Source: JASBSR01 sp963847575 (lineage in GTDB: Bacteria > Pseudomonadota > Gammaproteobacteria > SZUA-229). Taken from it: a DNA stretch of 28,051 bases. Shown here in pieces: positions 1-8,481 of the stretch (within the stretch, counting starts at the first letter, position 1; each line of letters opens with the position of its first letter). Under the pieces are notes generated by a model. The model was not told the origin of the DNA, made no database searches, and worked only from the letters and a program-made list of their open reading frames with translations. The position numbers were made by a program, and so were the translations under genes. The DNA is taken from the NCBI GenBank assembly GCA_963847575.1, contig CAWKAL010000138.1:1-28051 (forward strand), read 5' to 3'.

Positions 1-721
1 ACCTGTCATCCAGGGTGAACTCTCGATAACCCTCAGGGTTGACGAACATGTCAGCATCCAGTTCGATTTTTTTATAATCAACCAGTGCGCGTTTCCTGTC
101 ATTGGTATGCCACTCCAGCACCGGCAAACCCTTTAAATAATAGTCACCCGTGTTATACACCTGGTCTGCAATAACACAGGTGGTCTGAAATTCTTCGGGA
201 ATCTTGTGCAGATTATTTACCTGGCTGGAGGCCACTACCTGCTGGTAGTTGTGCAGTATTTTTGTGACCTGTGGCAATAGACCCGCGGCGAGCTGAATAT
301 CGGTGCAGACTTCGGCGCCCTGGGTTTTTGCGCTTACGCGATATTGGTATACCGGCATTCCTGAAATCGCCGGTGCGCCTGCCAGCGCCTGGTACTGCGT
401 GTCTACCAGGGTGTCGAGTGCAAGTTTTTTGTAGTCTGCCAGCTTCATCACCAGCGTGGAGCGATTTGAATGACTGATGCTGTAGATGGTTTTTAGCTTG
501 TCATCGTAGAGTATAAAACCGTCATCGTCACCAGGATTATTGATACGTAAATAGCGATCAGTCACCAGGGTCTGCGTGACATAGACATCAACCCCCGGCT
601 CCTGTTCTTCATAATTCAGCTGGTAAGCAGCCAGGTTTTCAGCGCTGGCAGCATGAACTACGCCAGCGCAGAGAATTAAACCAAACCCTGCCCTTATATT
701 TGAATGTATATTGCGAATCAT
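1..721 (-). CDS. Secreted protein of unknown function, C-terminus cut by window edge
   Basis: An open frame runs from an ATG at 721 down to base 1 without a stop, giving at least 240 residues. The N-terminus (MIRNIHSNIRAGFGLILCAG, then VVHAASA) is a clear Sec signal peptide with an Ala-X-Ala cleavage site, so the product is probably periplasmic. The mature part has alternating beta-type segments such as YLRINNPGDDDGFILYDDK and KTIYSISHSNRSTLVMK. This resembles the one-sheet style of LolA-like or DUF4412 proteins, but I cannot assign it. Two cysteines (in AEVCTDI and QTTCVIAD) could form a disulfide. It starts 28 bases after the DUF455 gene on the same strand and is probably co-transcribed with it. 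Function unknown. Confidence 0.75.
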   Translation of the reverse strand, partial: MIRNIHSNIRAGFGLILCAGVVHAASAENLAAYQLNYEEQEPGVDVYVTQTLVTDRYLRINNPGDDDGFILYDDKLKTIYSISHSNRSTLVMKLADYKKLALDTLVDTQYQALAGAPAISGMPVYQYRVSAKTQGAEVCTDIQLAAGLLPQVTKILHNYQQVVASSQVNNLHKIPEEFQTTCVIADQVYNTGDYYLKGLPVLEWHTNDRKRALVDYKKIELDADMFVNPEGYREFTLDDR

Positions 722-749
722 TAAATCGTTTCCATTGTGTCAATTAAAT

Positions 750-1550
750 TCACTCGCGCCCGGCGAGCAAATCCAGTTCTGCCTGGGAGAAACCGGCCTG
801 CTTGCGTGCCAGCTCGTCCATCGGACCGCTTAATGTATCCTGACGGTATTGCGCAAGCAAGCGCCTGAAAGTGTCCAGGCTGTCGATATTTTCAAGCTTG
901 CACAAATAGTTGAACCAGTGGCTGCCAATCCTGACGTGACCGATCTCATCGCGAAAAATCAGCTGCAGAATATCCACCAGCGCGGTGTCCCTCGCCTGCT
1001 CAAGCCGCCTGACCATCGCCTGGGTTACATCCAGCCCACGCGCTTCGAGTACCCGTGGCACCAGCGCCATTCGGGTCAGCACATCATGGTCAGTTTTCAG
1101 CGCCATTTCCCACAGGCCATTGTGCGCAGCATAGTCACCGTAGGCGCTGCCGTTTGCTTCCAGGTATGCATTCAACAGGCTGAAATGCAGCGCCTCCTCT
1201 GCGGCGACCTGTAACCAGTCGGCATAATAGTCATCAGGCATGCCACGAAAGCGGTAAACCGCATCGAGTGCAAGGTTAATGGCATTAAATTCGATATGTG
1301 CAATCGCATGCGCCAGCCGCACCCTGCCAGCCACTGAATTATAACCACGTCTGGAGACATCACTCGGTGGCACCAGGGCAGGCCGGCCTGGGCGACCGGG
1401 TATTTCGATGCGTTCGATCGGGGTCGCCTCATCCTTAACGACCTGCCCGGCCTGCCAGGCTGCATATAGCGCCCGGGTGTCGGCCACTTTTGATTCAACG
1501 CCGGCCTGCATCAGGCAGGCATGTGCGCCCTGAAATAATGAAACTGACAT
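750..1550 (-). CDS. Ferritin-like DUF455 protein
   Basis: A 266-residue protein of the DUF455 family, a ferritin-like four-helix group related in fold to the MiaE diiron hydroxylases. Visible carboxylate/histidine motifs are HIEFNAINLALDAVYRF (about residues 85-101), EEALHFSLL (about 117-125) and RDEIGHVRIGSHW (about 201-213). Their E...ExxH spacing would suit a dimetal site. The true substrate is not known to me. In proteobacteria the family is usually a single cytoplasmic protein of about 260-280 residues, so this is full length. It lies downstream of comEA but beyond that gene's terminator (1601-1632), so it probably has its own promoter between 1551 and 1600. The partial secreted protein gene follows closely. 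Confidence 0.85.
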   Translation of the reverse strand: MSVSLFQGAHACLMQAGVESKVADTRALYAAWQAGQVVKDEATPIERIEIPGRPGRPALVPPSDVSRRGYNSVAGRVRLAHAIAHIEFNAINLALDAVYRFRGMPDDYYADWLQVAAEEALHFSLLNAYLEANGSAYGDYAAHNGLWEMALKTDHDVLTRMALVPRVLEARGLDVTQAMVRRLEQARDTALVDILQLIFRDEIGHVRIGSHWFNYLCKLENIDSLDTFRRLLAQYRQDTLSGPMDELARKQAGFSQAELDLLAGRE

Positions 1551-1600
1551 GGTTCTACATCGGACTACGGGCTGCCAAGTCTAGCAAGCTATGGTGTCTG

Positions 1601-1632
1601 AAAACAAACAGGGCCCGCATTGCGGGCCCTGT
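1601..1632 (-). terminator. Rho-independent terminator after comEA
   Basis: An 11-bp perfect stem (ACAGGGCCCGC, loop ATT, GCGGGCCCTGT; 1608-1632) is followed on the minus strand by a T-rich run (complement of 1601-1607). It lies 50 bases past the comEA stop and ends the long minus-strand gene run. Confidence 0.85.
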
Positions 1633-1681
1633 TGAGCAACAGACTCTCCTGAATTACTTCAGGATGATGAGTACAGCGCAA

Positions 1682-1942
1682 TTACTTCAGAACGATTTTG
1701 CTGCGGTTGCTCTCAAGCGTGCGATTGCCGATACCCTCGACCCTGGCAAGGTCATCAACCGATTTGAAAGGGCCGTTGGTTTCGCGGTAGGCAACGATAG
1801 CTTCAGCACGCGCCTTGCCAACACCGACCAGTTCTTTGGCCAGGGCGGGTACATCGGCGGTATTGATATTGATTTCGCCGGCATGAGCCAGCAGGCTGAA
1901 ACACAGACATACAAACAGTACGAATGACTTGATAGCTTTCAT
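1682..1942 (-). CDS. comEA: ComEA-like helix-hairpin-helix DNA-binding protein
   Basis: A small exported protein of about 86 residues. It has a signal peptide (MKAIKSFVLFVCLCFSLLAHA) followed by a helix-hairpin-helix pair: GEININTADVPALAKELVGV and GKARAEAIVAYRE, then ARVEGIGNRTLESNRSKI. This is the one-domain ComEA form of gammaproteobacteria. The family binds double-stranded DNA in the periplasm and helps pull it in during natural transformation. The start was set at the internal ATG at 1942 because the four codons before it (ATG at 1954) add nothing to the signal peptide; the longer start is possible. The gene follows pyrF and is the last gene before a strong terminator. Presence of comEA alone does not show competence. 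Confidence 0.85.
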   Translation of the reverse strand: MKAIKSFVLFVCLCFSLLAHAGEININTADVPALAKELVGVGKARAEAIVAYRETNGPFKSVDDLARVEGIGNRTLESNRSKIVLK

Positions 1943-1996
1943 GGTCACATCCATGGTGAGTTGAAGGGAGCTAAACTATAGGCAGCCGCTGCAAAA

Positions 1997-2698
1997 TCAG
2001 CTATCAGAAATTTCTGAATTTATTGTAAGTAAAGTCTGGACTGGATCATCGGCCTGAACAATGGGTCGCCCGATAACAAGATAATGCGCGCCCTGCGCAA
2101 CTGCGCGCGCCGGTGTCATCACGCGTTGCTGATCATCCTCGGCCACACCCTGCAGGCGAATACCGGGCGTTACCAGCACGAAGTCGTCACCGTGCTGACG
2201 CGCAAGCATGGCGGCTTCCTGTGAAGAACACACCACGCCGTCAAGACCGGCTGTTGCTGTCATAGTCGCGAGGCGTTGCACAAGTTCAAGCGGCGTCTGG
2301 CTGATGCCGAGAGCTTCGAGCTCACGCGGACCGCTGCTGGTGAGCAAGGTCACCGCAATCAGCAAGGGTGAGTCAGGACCTGACAGCGCCTTACGCGCAG
2401 CATCGAGCATTGCCGGGCCGCCCAGGGCGTGAACATTCAACATCCAGACACCGAGGTCGGCAGCAGCGGCGCACGCCCTGGCGACAGTATTTGGAATATC
2501 GTGAAATTTTAGATCGAGGAATACATCAAATTTTCGATCAACCAGGCTGCGTACAATCTCCGGCCCGCAGCGCGTGAACAGTTCTTTACCCACTTTCAGA
2601 CGACACAGCGTGGGGTCGAGTTGATCAACCAGTGACAGCGCTGACTGACTGTCAGAATAATCCAGCGCAACAATTACTCGCGGTGCTTTTACACTCAT
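1997..2698 (-). CDS. pyrF: Orotidine 5'-phosphate decarboxylase
   Basis: A 233-residue TIM-barrel enzyme for the last step of UMP synthesis (OMP to UMP plus CO2). The catalytic Asp-Lys-Asp cluster is visible in DLKFHDIPNT (D62, K64, D67). The N-terminal VIVALDYSD strand holds the substrate-binding Asp, and the phosphate-binding end is VTPGIRLQG followed by LVIGRPIVQADDP. Length matches the bacterial short form. Its ATG overlaps the lapB stop by four bases (ATGA), so the two are translationally coupled. The lapB-pyrF arrangement is the usual one in gammaproteobacteria. Confidence 0.96.
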   Translation of the reverse strand: MSVKAPRVIVALDYSDSQSALSLVDQLDPTLCRLKVGKELFTRCGPEIVRSLVDRKFDVFLDLKFHDIPNTVARACAAAADLGVWMLNVHALGGPAMLDAARKALSGPDSPLLIAVTLLTSSGPRELEALGISQTPLELVQRLATMTATAGLDGVVCSSQEAAMLARQHGDDFVLVTPGIRLQGVAEDDQQRVMTPARAVAQGAHYLVIGRPIVQADDPVQTLLTINSEISDS

Positions 2699-3870
2699 GC
2701 AACATTGACCACGCCGGGTTTAACTGTCGCCCAGCTGTGGCAGCTCGGGCACTGCCAGTAGAGGGTATTCGAGCCAAAGCCACATTGTTTACAGAGGTAT
2801 TCCGTACTGTCTTTGCGCATCAGCTTGAGTGCAGCCTTAACATCACCGAGAAACACAGCCTCGTCATTCTCGCGATCACGTGCTTTATAATTCACCAGTT
2901 CCTGCAATACCTGCAGACTGGGTTGCTTGTTGAGAACTGTATTAAGGTACGCAATACTCGCCGCCTCACCCTGGTAACGTTCGAGTACAGCGGCATGCAG
3001 TTTCATCAGTAACAGGTTACTGTGGCCGGATTCTAGCTTGTCGAGATATTCCAGCAATTCATCCGATGCATTTAGCTGGTGGTAGCAGTCCACCAGTTTA
3101 GCCAGTACCACGGGAATATACTCGGCATCCTGTTTTTCGATTTGCTGGTAATGACGAATCGCTGACCTGTAATCCTTACGTCGTGTTGCTTCTTCAGCGA
3201 GCAAGATTGATGCGCGCACCGATCCCGCGTCGTATCGAAACGCCTGTTTTGCATTATGCTCAACCTGCGCAATATCGCCCTTGGCTTTCGCCAGGTCTGC
3301 AAGCTCGCAATAGTACTGGGATATCATTGGACCGATGTTTGACGGATCTTCGGAAAACAGGTCGACCGCGGTATCTATCGCCTTGTGCCAGTCTTTTTCC
3401 TGCTGATAAATCAGAATAAGATTATGGCGCGCTTCTGCAGAACTTTTATCGTGAATCAGCACTTCTTTAAACAGGCCTTCCGCGCGATCAAACCAGCCAG
3501 CGCCGAGGTAGTCATAGCCCAGCTCGAGCAGCACCTTGCTGCGATAACGCTCGGGCAATGACGGGCGTGCAATCAGCCCCTGGTGGATTTTTATTGCTTT
3601 ATCAATCTCACCGTTCCGGCGGAAAATCTTGCCTAATGCAAAATGCGTATCGACAATTTCCCAGTTGTTTTCCACCAGGCGAACAAATATATCAAGCGCC
3701 TTGCCCTGCTCATCATTGAGCAGATAATTAAGGCCTTTGAAATAATCAGCAGAAAATCCCGGCGGGCCTGAGGGTTTACGCATACGCAGGCGAAAACCGA
3801 ACCATGCAACTGCCAGCAATGCGGACAGCGCAATGATTAACCATACAGTGGGATCGGAAAAATCAATCAC
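2695..3870 (-). CDS. lapB: LPS assembly protein LapB (YciM), TPR plus rubredoxin-like zinc domain
   Basis: LapB is an inner-membrane TPR protein that, in E. coli, controls LPS synthesis by directing FtsH to degrade LpxC. Here one N-terminal membrane segment (TVWLIIALSALLAVAWFGF) is followed by the conserved SADYFKGLNYLLNDEQGKAL region, TPR repeats, and a C-terminal rubredoxin-like domain with two CxxC pairs (YLCKQCGFGSNTLYWQCPSC). I place the start at the GTG at 3870, which gives 391 residues, close to the 389 of E. coli. An ATG at 3927 would add a basic stretch before the membrane segment. lapA, usually just upstream, is absent. The stop overlaps the pyrF start. Confidence 0.93.
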   Translation of the reverse strand: MIDFSDPTVWLIIALSALLAVAWFGFRLRMRKPSGPPGFSADYFKGLNYLLNDEQGKALDIFVRLVENNWEIVDTHFALGKIFRRNGEIDKAIKIHQGLIARPSLPERYRSKVLLELGYDYLGAGWFDRAEGLFKEVLIHDKSSAEARHNLILIYQQEKDWHKAIDTAVDLFSEDPSNIGPMISQYYCELADLAKAKGDIAQVEHNAKQAFRYDAGSVRASILLAEEATRRKDYRSAIRHYQQIEKQDAEYIPVVLAKLVDCYHQLNASDELLEYLDKLESGHSNLLLMKLHAAVLERYQGEAASIAYLNTVLNKQPSLQVLQELVNYKARDRENDEAVFLGDVKAALKLMRKDSTEYLCKQCGFGSNTLYWQCPSCHSWATVKPGVVNVA

Positions 3871-3992
3871 ACGAATGACCTGCTTGCGAGAATAGAATGG
3901 ACGGGTGTGAACAACACGGCTCACCAAATAATGCGTTGCTTACACAACGATACAAAGATAGATATAACAGACGTTTTCTTAACCTAGTGCAA

Positions 3993-4283
3993 TTAACTTT
4001 TCTTGAGAGAATTATTCACTCGCTCTCTTAGTTCTTTACCGGGTTTGAAATGGGGCACATGTTTGCCTGGCAATGATACCGAGTCACCCGTCTTCGGGTT
4101 TCGCCCTGAACGCGGTGGACGAAAATGCAGTGAAAAACTGCCAAAGCCGCGAATTTCAATGCGCTCACCACTCGAAAGTGCATTACTCATCTGTTCCAGC
4201 AGACTTTTAACAGCCAGCTCTACATCCTTGTAGGCAAGATGACTTTGCTTGCGCGCAATCCGCTCGATTAACTCAGATTTCAT
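3993..4283 (-). CDS. ihfB: Integration host factor beta subunit
   Basis: A DNA-bending HU/IHF-family subunit. Conserved features are MKSELIERIARKQSHL at the N-terminus, GERIEIRGFGSFSLHFRPPR in the body, the beta-arm with GRNPKTG and its intercalating proline, and HVPHFKPGKELRERVN at the end. The internal ATG at 4283 gives 96 residues and aligns with the usual IhfB start. An in-frame ATG at 4313 would add ten residues (MTDESIDRSM) and has a GGGGA stretch ten bases upstream, so the start is not settled. It lies between rpsA and lapB, as in E. coli. Confidence 0.94.
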   Translation of the reverse strand: MKSELIERIARKQSHLAYKDVELAVKSLLEQMSNALSSGERIEIRGFGSFSLHFRPPRSGRNPKTGDSVSLPGKHVPHFKPGKELRERVNNSLKKS

Positions 4284-4383
4284 CATGGACCTGTCTATGC
4301 TTTCATCAGTCATTTTGAAATCATCCCCTTTTAGTCAACTGTTTATATACTGTTAAAATTAATACTGAATGTCAGATCAACGA

Positions 4384-6057
4384 TTAGTCGTTGGAATCAA
4401 GTTGTTCCTTCAGCAAATCACCAAACGTAGTGCTGGCAGTCTGCTGCGACTTGCTGTAATCCTTCATAGCTTCAGCTTCGTCCTGTTCATCCTTCGCCTT
4501 GATAGAAAGATTCATACCACGGCTCTTGCGATCAACACCGATGAACTTGGCTTCAACTTCATCACCGACTTTAAGCACCGTGGAAACATCTTCCACGCGA
4601 TCACGTGAAATCTCGGAAGCACGCAAGGTACCTTCAACACCATCACCCAGATCAATAATGGCTGCCTTGGCATCTACAGATTTAACAACACCTTTGACGA
4701 TAGCGCCTTTCTTGTTGGTGCCAATGAAAGATGACACAGGGTCCTGCTCAAGCTGCTTGATGCCCAGCGAAATACGCTCACGCTCTGGATCAATCGAAAG
4801 AATAACAGCTTCGAGTTCATCGCCTTTCTTGAAGTTGCGAATCGCTTCTTCGCCAGGAATGTCCCATGAAATGTCTGACATGTGGATCAGGCCATCGATG
4901 TCACCGTTCAGGCCAACGAAAATACCAAAGTCGGTAATCGACTTGATGCTGCCGCTAACCTTGTCGCCCTTGTTATGGCCGGATGAGAACTCGTCCCATG
5001 GATTCGGCTGGCACTGTTTCATGCCCAGCGAAATACGACGACGCTCCTGGTCGATATCAAGAATCATGACTTCAACATCATCACCCAGGGTAACAATGCT
5101 GGCAGGATTGACGTTCTTGTTGGTCCAGTCCATTTCCGAAACATGTACCAGGCCTTCAACACCGTCTTCGATTTCAACAAAACAACCGTAATCGGTAATG
5201 TTGCTGACTTTACCGAACAGGCGCGAACCTTCCGGATAACGACGTGCAATTTCGGCCCATGGATCTTCGCCCAGCTGTTTCAGGCCAAGTGATACGCGTG
5301 TGCGTTCTTTATCAAACTTAAGAACAACCACTTCGATTTCATCACCAACTTCAACAATTTCTGAAGGATGACGAACGCGTTTCCAGGCCATATCTGTAAT
5401 GTGCAACAGGCCATCGATACCACCGAGATCAAGGAACGCACCGTAATCGGTAAGGTTCTTGACCACGCCCTTAACAGTTTTGCCTTCTTCAATACTGTCG
5501 AGTAACTGCTCGCGCTCTGCGCTGTATTCGGTTTCAACGACAGCACGGCGTGAAACCACAACGTTGTTGCGTTTCTGATCGAGCTTGATAACTTTAAATT
5601 CGAGCTCTTTACCTTCGAGGTAAGATGTATCGCGAACCGGACGTACGTCGACCAGCGAGCCCGGCAGGAACGCGCGGATATCGCCGAGTTCGACTGTGAA
5701 GCCGCCCTTGACCTTGCCAGTAAGTACACCCTTGATAATTTCCCCTGCTTCGAATGATTTCTCCAGCGAAGTCCAGGCTTTGGCGCGCTTGGCTTTTTCA
5801 CGTGATAAACGGGTTTCACCGAACCCGTCTTCAACGGCTTCGAGCACAACTTCAACATCATCACCGACGGCTACTTCGAGCTCACCGGCGAGATTTCTAA
5901 ATTGTTCTTCGGGGATGACACCTTCGGATTTGAGGCCTGCGGATACCATGACATAACCATCGCGAATATCGACAACGGTGCCAATGACCATGTTGCCAGC
6001 ACTCATTTCGGTCTGGTTCAGGCTCTCTTCAAATAATTCTGCAAAACTTTCGGACAT
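4384..6057 (-). CDS. rpsA: 30S ribosomal protein S1
   Basis: A 557-residue S1, the same length as the E. coli protein, with six S1 (OB-fold) repeats. The N-terminal repeats, about residues 20-170, bind the ribosome. The remaining repeats bind mRNA and are marked by recurring phrases such as TDYGAFLDLGGIDGLLHITD, ITDYGCFVEIEDGVEGLVHV and ITDFGIFVGLNGDIDGLIHM. S1 brings mRNAs with weak Shine-Dalgarno sequences to the 30S subunit. In E. coli it represses its own translation through structures in its leader. Here too the ATG has no strong Shine-Dalgarno immediately upstream (CACTTAAAACATT precedes it). Confidence 0.98.
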   Translation of the reverse strand: MSESFAELFEESLNQTEMSAGNMVIGTVVDIRDGYVMVSAGLKSEGVIPEEQFRNLAGELEVAVGDDVEVVLEAVEDGFGETRLSREKAKRAKAWTSLEKSFEAGEIIKGVLTGKVKGGFTVELGDIRAFLPGSLVDVRPVRDTSYLEGKELEFKVIKLDQKRNNVVVSRRAVVETEYSAEREQLLDSIEEGKTVKGVVKNLTDYGAFLDLGGIDGLLHITDMAWKRVRHPSEIVEVGDEIEVVVLKFDKERTRVSLGLKQLGEDPWAEIARRYPEGSRLFGKVSNITDYGCFVEIEDGVEGLVHVSEMDWTNKNVNPASIVTLGDDVEVMILDIDQERRRISLGMKQCQPNPWDEFSSGHNKGDKVSGSIKSITDFGIFVGLNGDIDGLIHMSDISWDIPGEEAIRNFKKGDELEAVILSIDPERERISLGIKQLEQDPVSSFIGTNKKGAIVKGVVKSVDAKAAIIDLGDGVEGTLRASEISRDRVEDVSTVLKVGDEVEAKFIGVDRKSRGMNLSIKAKDEQDEAEAMKDYSKSQQTASTTFGDLLKEQLDSND

Positions 6058-6122
6058 AATGTTTTAAGTGATTGGTGACTGTTAATAACGCATCGTACAA
6101 ATGCTTATCACAGTTGGGTTAG

Positions 6123-6158
6123 TTATACATATAGAGTATGCACTTGCATACTCCTCCT
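6123..6158 (-). promoter_or_regulatory. Possible rpsA leader control element: hairpin and short leader ORF
   Basis: In the 171-base gap upstream of rpsA there is a perfect 9-bp inverted repeat (GAGTATGCA, CT, TGCATACTC; 6134-6153). On the minus strand AGGAGG (6158-6153) stands three bases before an ATG that opens an eight-codon frame, MQVHTLYV, with its stop at 6123. The rpsA ATG itself has no good Shine-Dalgarno. E. coli rpsA is autoregulated through leader hairpins that present purine-rich GGA loops, so this may be the local equivalent. Whether the mini-ORF is translated is unknown; the spacing of three bases is short. Confidence 0.35.
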
Positions 6159-6229
6159 GAAAATCCATTTAATATAATCTCGTATCTGAAACTCGTAAAC
6201 AAATACCAGGGTACAAAAAAATATTTTCG

Positions 6230-6928
6230 CTATAAATCGTAACACTGTCGCAGTTTGTCCAGTACAGCATTGGCGACCTCGTCGATACTCATATGTGTGG
6301 TATCAATAACGTGGGCGTCAGCGGCAGCAATGAGCGGTGATGCTGAGCGTTGCGTATCGCGCTCGTCGCGTTCTTTGAGCTCCGCGACAAGGCCGGGAAG
6401 ATTAGCACCTATTCCCTTTTCTATCAACTGCTTATAACGTCTTTTCGCACGTTCTTCGGCGCTGGCAGTAAGAAATATTTTTAGCCCCGCCCGGGGGAAT
6501 ACCACGCTGCCCATATCGCGTCCGTCTGCCACCAGCCCCGGCGGCCGCGCAAACGCCCGTTGCCGCGCCAGTAGAGCGGCCCGTACTTCAGGTACAGCCG
6601 CCACTTTTGAAGCCAGGGCACCGACCTGCTCAGTGCGAATCAGCTTAGCCACGTCTTCGCCTGCAAGCAGTATGCCCAGATGATCGCCACGATCGACATA
6701 ATCTATATCAAGATTCTGTGAAATTTCAGCCAGTTGCGTCACGATTTCAGGATTTGGCAGAGCCTCCAGATCGATCCCGTGGCGCGCCGCCACCAGCCCG
6801 ACCAGGCGATACAGGGAGCCGCTATCCAGAATATGCCAGCCGGTCTCGCGCGCCACGCGCAGGCAAATGGTGCCCTTGCCGACACCGCCGGGACCGTCCA
6901 GGGTCAGTACCGGGACCGGGTGTTCCAT
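6230..6928 (-). CDS. cmk: Cytidylate kinase
   Basis: A 232-residue CMP/dCMP kinase that makes CDP/dCDP for nucleotide pools. The P-loop is DGPGGVGKGT (about residues 12-21), followed by LDSGSLYRLVG, which binds the nucleotide. The CMP-binding insert region carries VADGRDMGSVVFPRAGLKIF, and the lid has EERAKRRYKQL and ERDERDTQR. The ATG directly abuts the aroA stop codon (TAG at 6931-6929), so the two are tightly coupled. aroA-cmk-rpsA is a standard order in gammaproteobacteria. Confidence 0.97.
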   Translation of the reverse strand: MEHPVPVLTLDGPGGVGKGTICLRVARETGWHILDSGSLYRLVGLVAARHGIDLEALPNPEIVTQLAEISQNLDIDYVDRGDHLGILLAGEDVAKLIRTEQVGALASKVAAVPEVRAALLARQRAFARPPGLVADGRDMGSVVFPRAGLKIFLTASAEERAKRRYKQLIEKGIGANLPGLVAELKERDERDTQRSASPLIAAADAHVIDTTHMSIDEVANAVLDKLRQCYDL

Positions 6929-8245
6929 CTAGTCAGCCAGCGAGCTGATATTGAGACCGGCCGCCGCGGCACGTTCGACAAAGCCCGGGAACGAAGTATT
7001 CACATTATCGCATTCCTCGATTTCGATTTTCCCACGCGCGCACAGCGCCGCCACGGCAAATGCCATCGCGATACGGTGGTCATCGTGGCTTTGAACCACG
7101 CCGGCGCCAATACTGTCGGCGCCTTTACCGCCCTGGATAATCATGCCATCGGGGGTCGCCACCGCATCCACTCCGAGCGTCTGCAGACCATCCGCCATCG
7201 ACTGGATACGGTCACTTTCCTTGACGCGTAATTCTTCCGCACCTGTAACCACTGTTTCACCCGAAGCACAGGCGGCGGCAACAAAAATTGCCGGAAACTC
7301 GTCGATCGCCAGCGGCACAAGTTCTTCAGGAATACGCGCGCCTTTCAGCGGCGCACTTTTCACTCGAATATCCGCCACCGGCTCGCCACCGATTTCACGC
7401 CGGTTTTGCAGCTCGATATCCGCGCCCATGAGCCTGAGAATATCGATAACACCGGTACGTGTCGGATTGACGCCGACGTGTTCCAGCACAATGTCGGAAC
7501 CGGCAGCGATACTGGCACCGACGATGAAAAACGCGGCTGAAGATATGTCGGCAGGCACGTCGATATCACAGGCCGTCAATCTTGCCGGACCCTCGACACA
7601 CACGGTCGGACCATCATGGCTCACCGACCAGCCAAACGCGTGCAGCATGCGTTCGGTATGATCGCGTGTCGTCGCCGGCTCACTCACGCAGGTTTTCCCG
7701 TCGGCATATAGACCTGCCAGCAGGCAACAGGATTTCACCTGGGCACTCGCGACTGGCATCACGTACTCGATTCCGCATAAATGATGGCCACCGCGTATTC
7801 GCAAAGGCGGACTGCCATCATCATCGGTCTCCACAATCGCACCCATCGCTGCCAGCGGATGCGTGACACGTTTCATCGGCCGTTTTGAAAGCGAGCTGTC
7901 GCCGGTGAGTTCGACATCAAATGCCTGCCCGGACAACAAGCCTGCGAGCAGGCGCATCGATGTTCCGGAATTACCCAGGTCGAGCGCATGCGCCGGTTTT
8001 TTCAAACCGTGCATGCCAACGCCGTGGATCACCACCTTGCCATTTTCAGGGCCTTCGATCTCAACACCCATGGCTTTGAATGCACGCAGCGTGTTGAGGC
8101 TATCTTCACCTTCGAGAAAACCACTAATCCGGCTGGTGCCTTCAGCAATCGAGCCGAACATGATAGAGCGATGCGAAATCGATTTATCACCGGGCACACG
8201 AATCCGCCCCTGCAACCGACCACCCTTGTTAACAATAAATTTCAT
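6929..8245 (-). CDS. aroA: 5-enolpyruvylshikimate-3-phosphate synthase
   Basis: A 438-residue EPSP synthase, joining shikimate-3-phosphate and PEP in the shikimate pathway. Seen: RIRVPGDKSISHRSIMFGS near the N-terminus (the catalytic/PEP-binding Lys is in GDKSISHR), LDLGNSGTSMRLLAGLLSG, PVASAQVKSCCLLAGLYADG, and ELRVKESDRI toward the end. Many Pseudomonas genomes fuse tyrA and aroA. Here they are separate, with a 205-bp palindromic repeat between them (8263-8467). The downstream end abuts cmk. Confidence 0.97.
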   Translation of the reverse strand: MKFIVNKGGRLQGRIRVPGDKSISHRSIMFGSIAEGTSRISGFLEGEDSLNTLRAFKAMGVEIEGPENGKVVIHGVGMHGLKKPAHALDLGNSGTSMRLLAGLLSGQAFDVELTGDSSLSKRPMKRVTHPLAAMGAIVETDDDGSPPLRIRGGHHLCGIEYVMPVASAQVKSCCLLAGLYADGKTCVSEPATTRDHTERMLHAFGWSVSHDGPTVCVEGPARLTACDIDVPADISSAAFFIVGASIAAGSDIVLEHVGVNPTRTGVIDILRLMGADIELQNRREIGGEPVADIRVKSAPLKGARIPEELVPLAIDEFPAIFVAAACASGETVVTGAEELRVKESDRIQSMADGLQTLGVDAVATPDGMIIQGGKGADSIGAGVVQSHDDHRIAMAFAVAALCARGKIEIEECDNVNTSFPGFVERAAAAGLNISSLAD

Positions 8246-8262
8246 ATAAATTTAAACCTTTT

Positions 8263-8467
8263 TTTGCCACAGAGGGCACAGAGAACACCGAGATGTAAAA
8301 AACTAAAAAGCTTTTTGCCGCAAATTACGCAAATGAACGCAAATAAGAATATTGTTGTTTTCGATACGCGCCGCAGGCGCAGAAATTAACATTCGCGTTC
8401 TTTGCGTTTTTTGCGGCAATTGTTTATATGTTTTTAACTCCGTGTTCTCTGTGCCCTCTGTGGCAAA
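8263..8467. repeat. Nested-palindrome repeat element, copy 1
   Basis: About 205 bases. The outer inverted arms begin TTTGCCACAGAGGGCACAGA at 8263 and end with its reverse complement at 8467. Inside is a second pair of arms starting with TTTTTGCCGCAAATTACG and ending with TTTTTTGCGGCAATTG. The centre is a non-palindromic part holding GAATATTGTTGTTTTCGA. It carries no ORF. A second copy at 22089-22292 has the centre reversed. It fills the whole gap between tyrA and aroA. Confidence 0.9.
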
Positions 8468-8481
8468 TATTTTTTGATTAA

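Noticed and set aside
1172..1498. A 108-residue frame on the minus strand inside DUF455
   Set aside because: It lies fully within the DUF455 gene in another frame and has no family-like sequence; many such shadows occur in the G+C-rich genes.
8263..8467. CRISPR or tandem repeat array
   Set aside because: Only one inverted-arm element is present at each site; there are no regularly spaced direct repeats.
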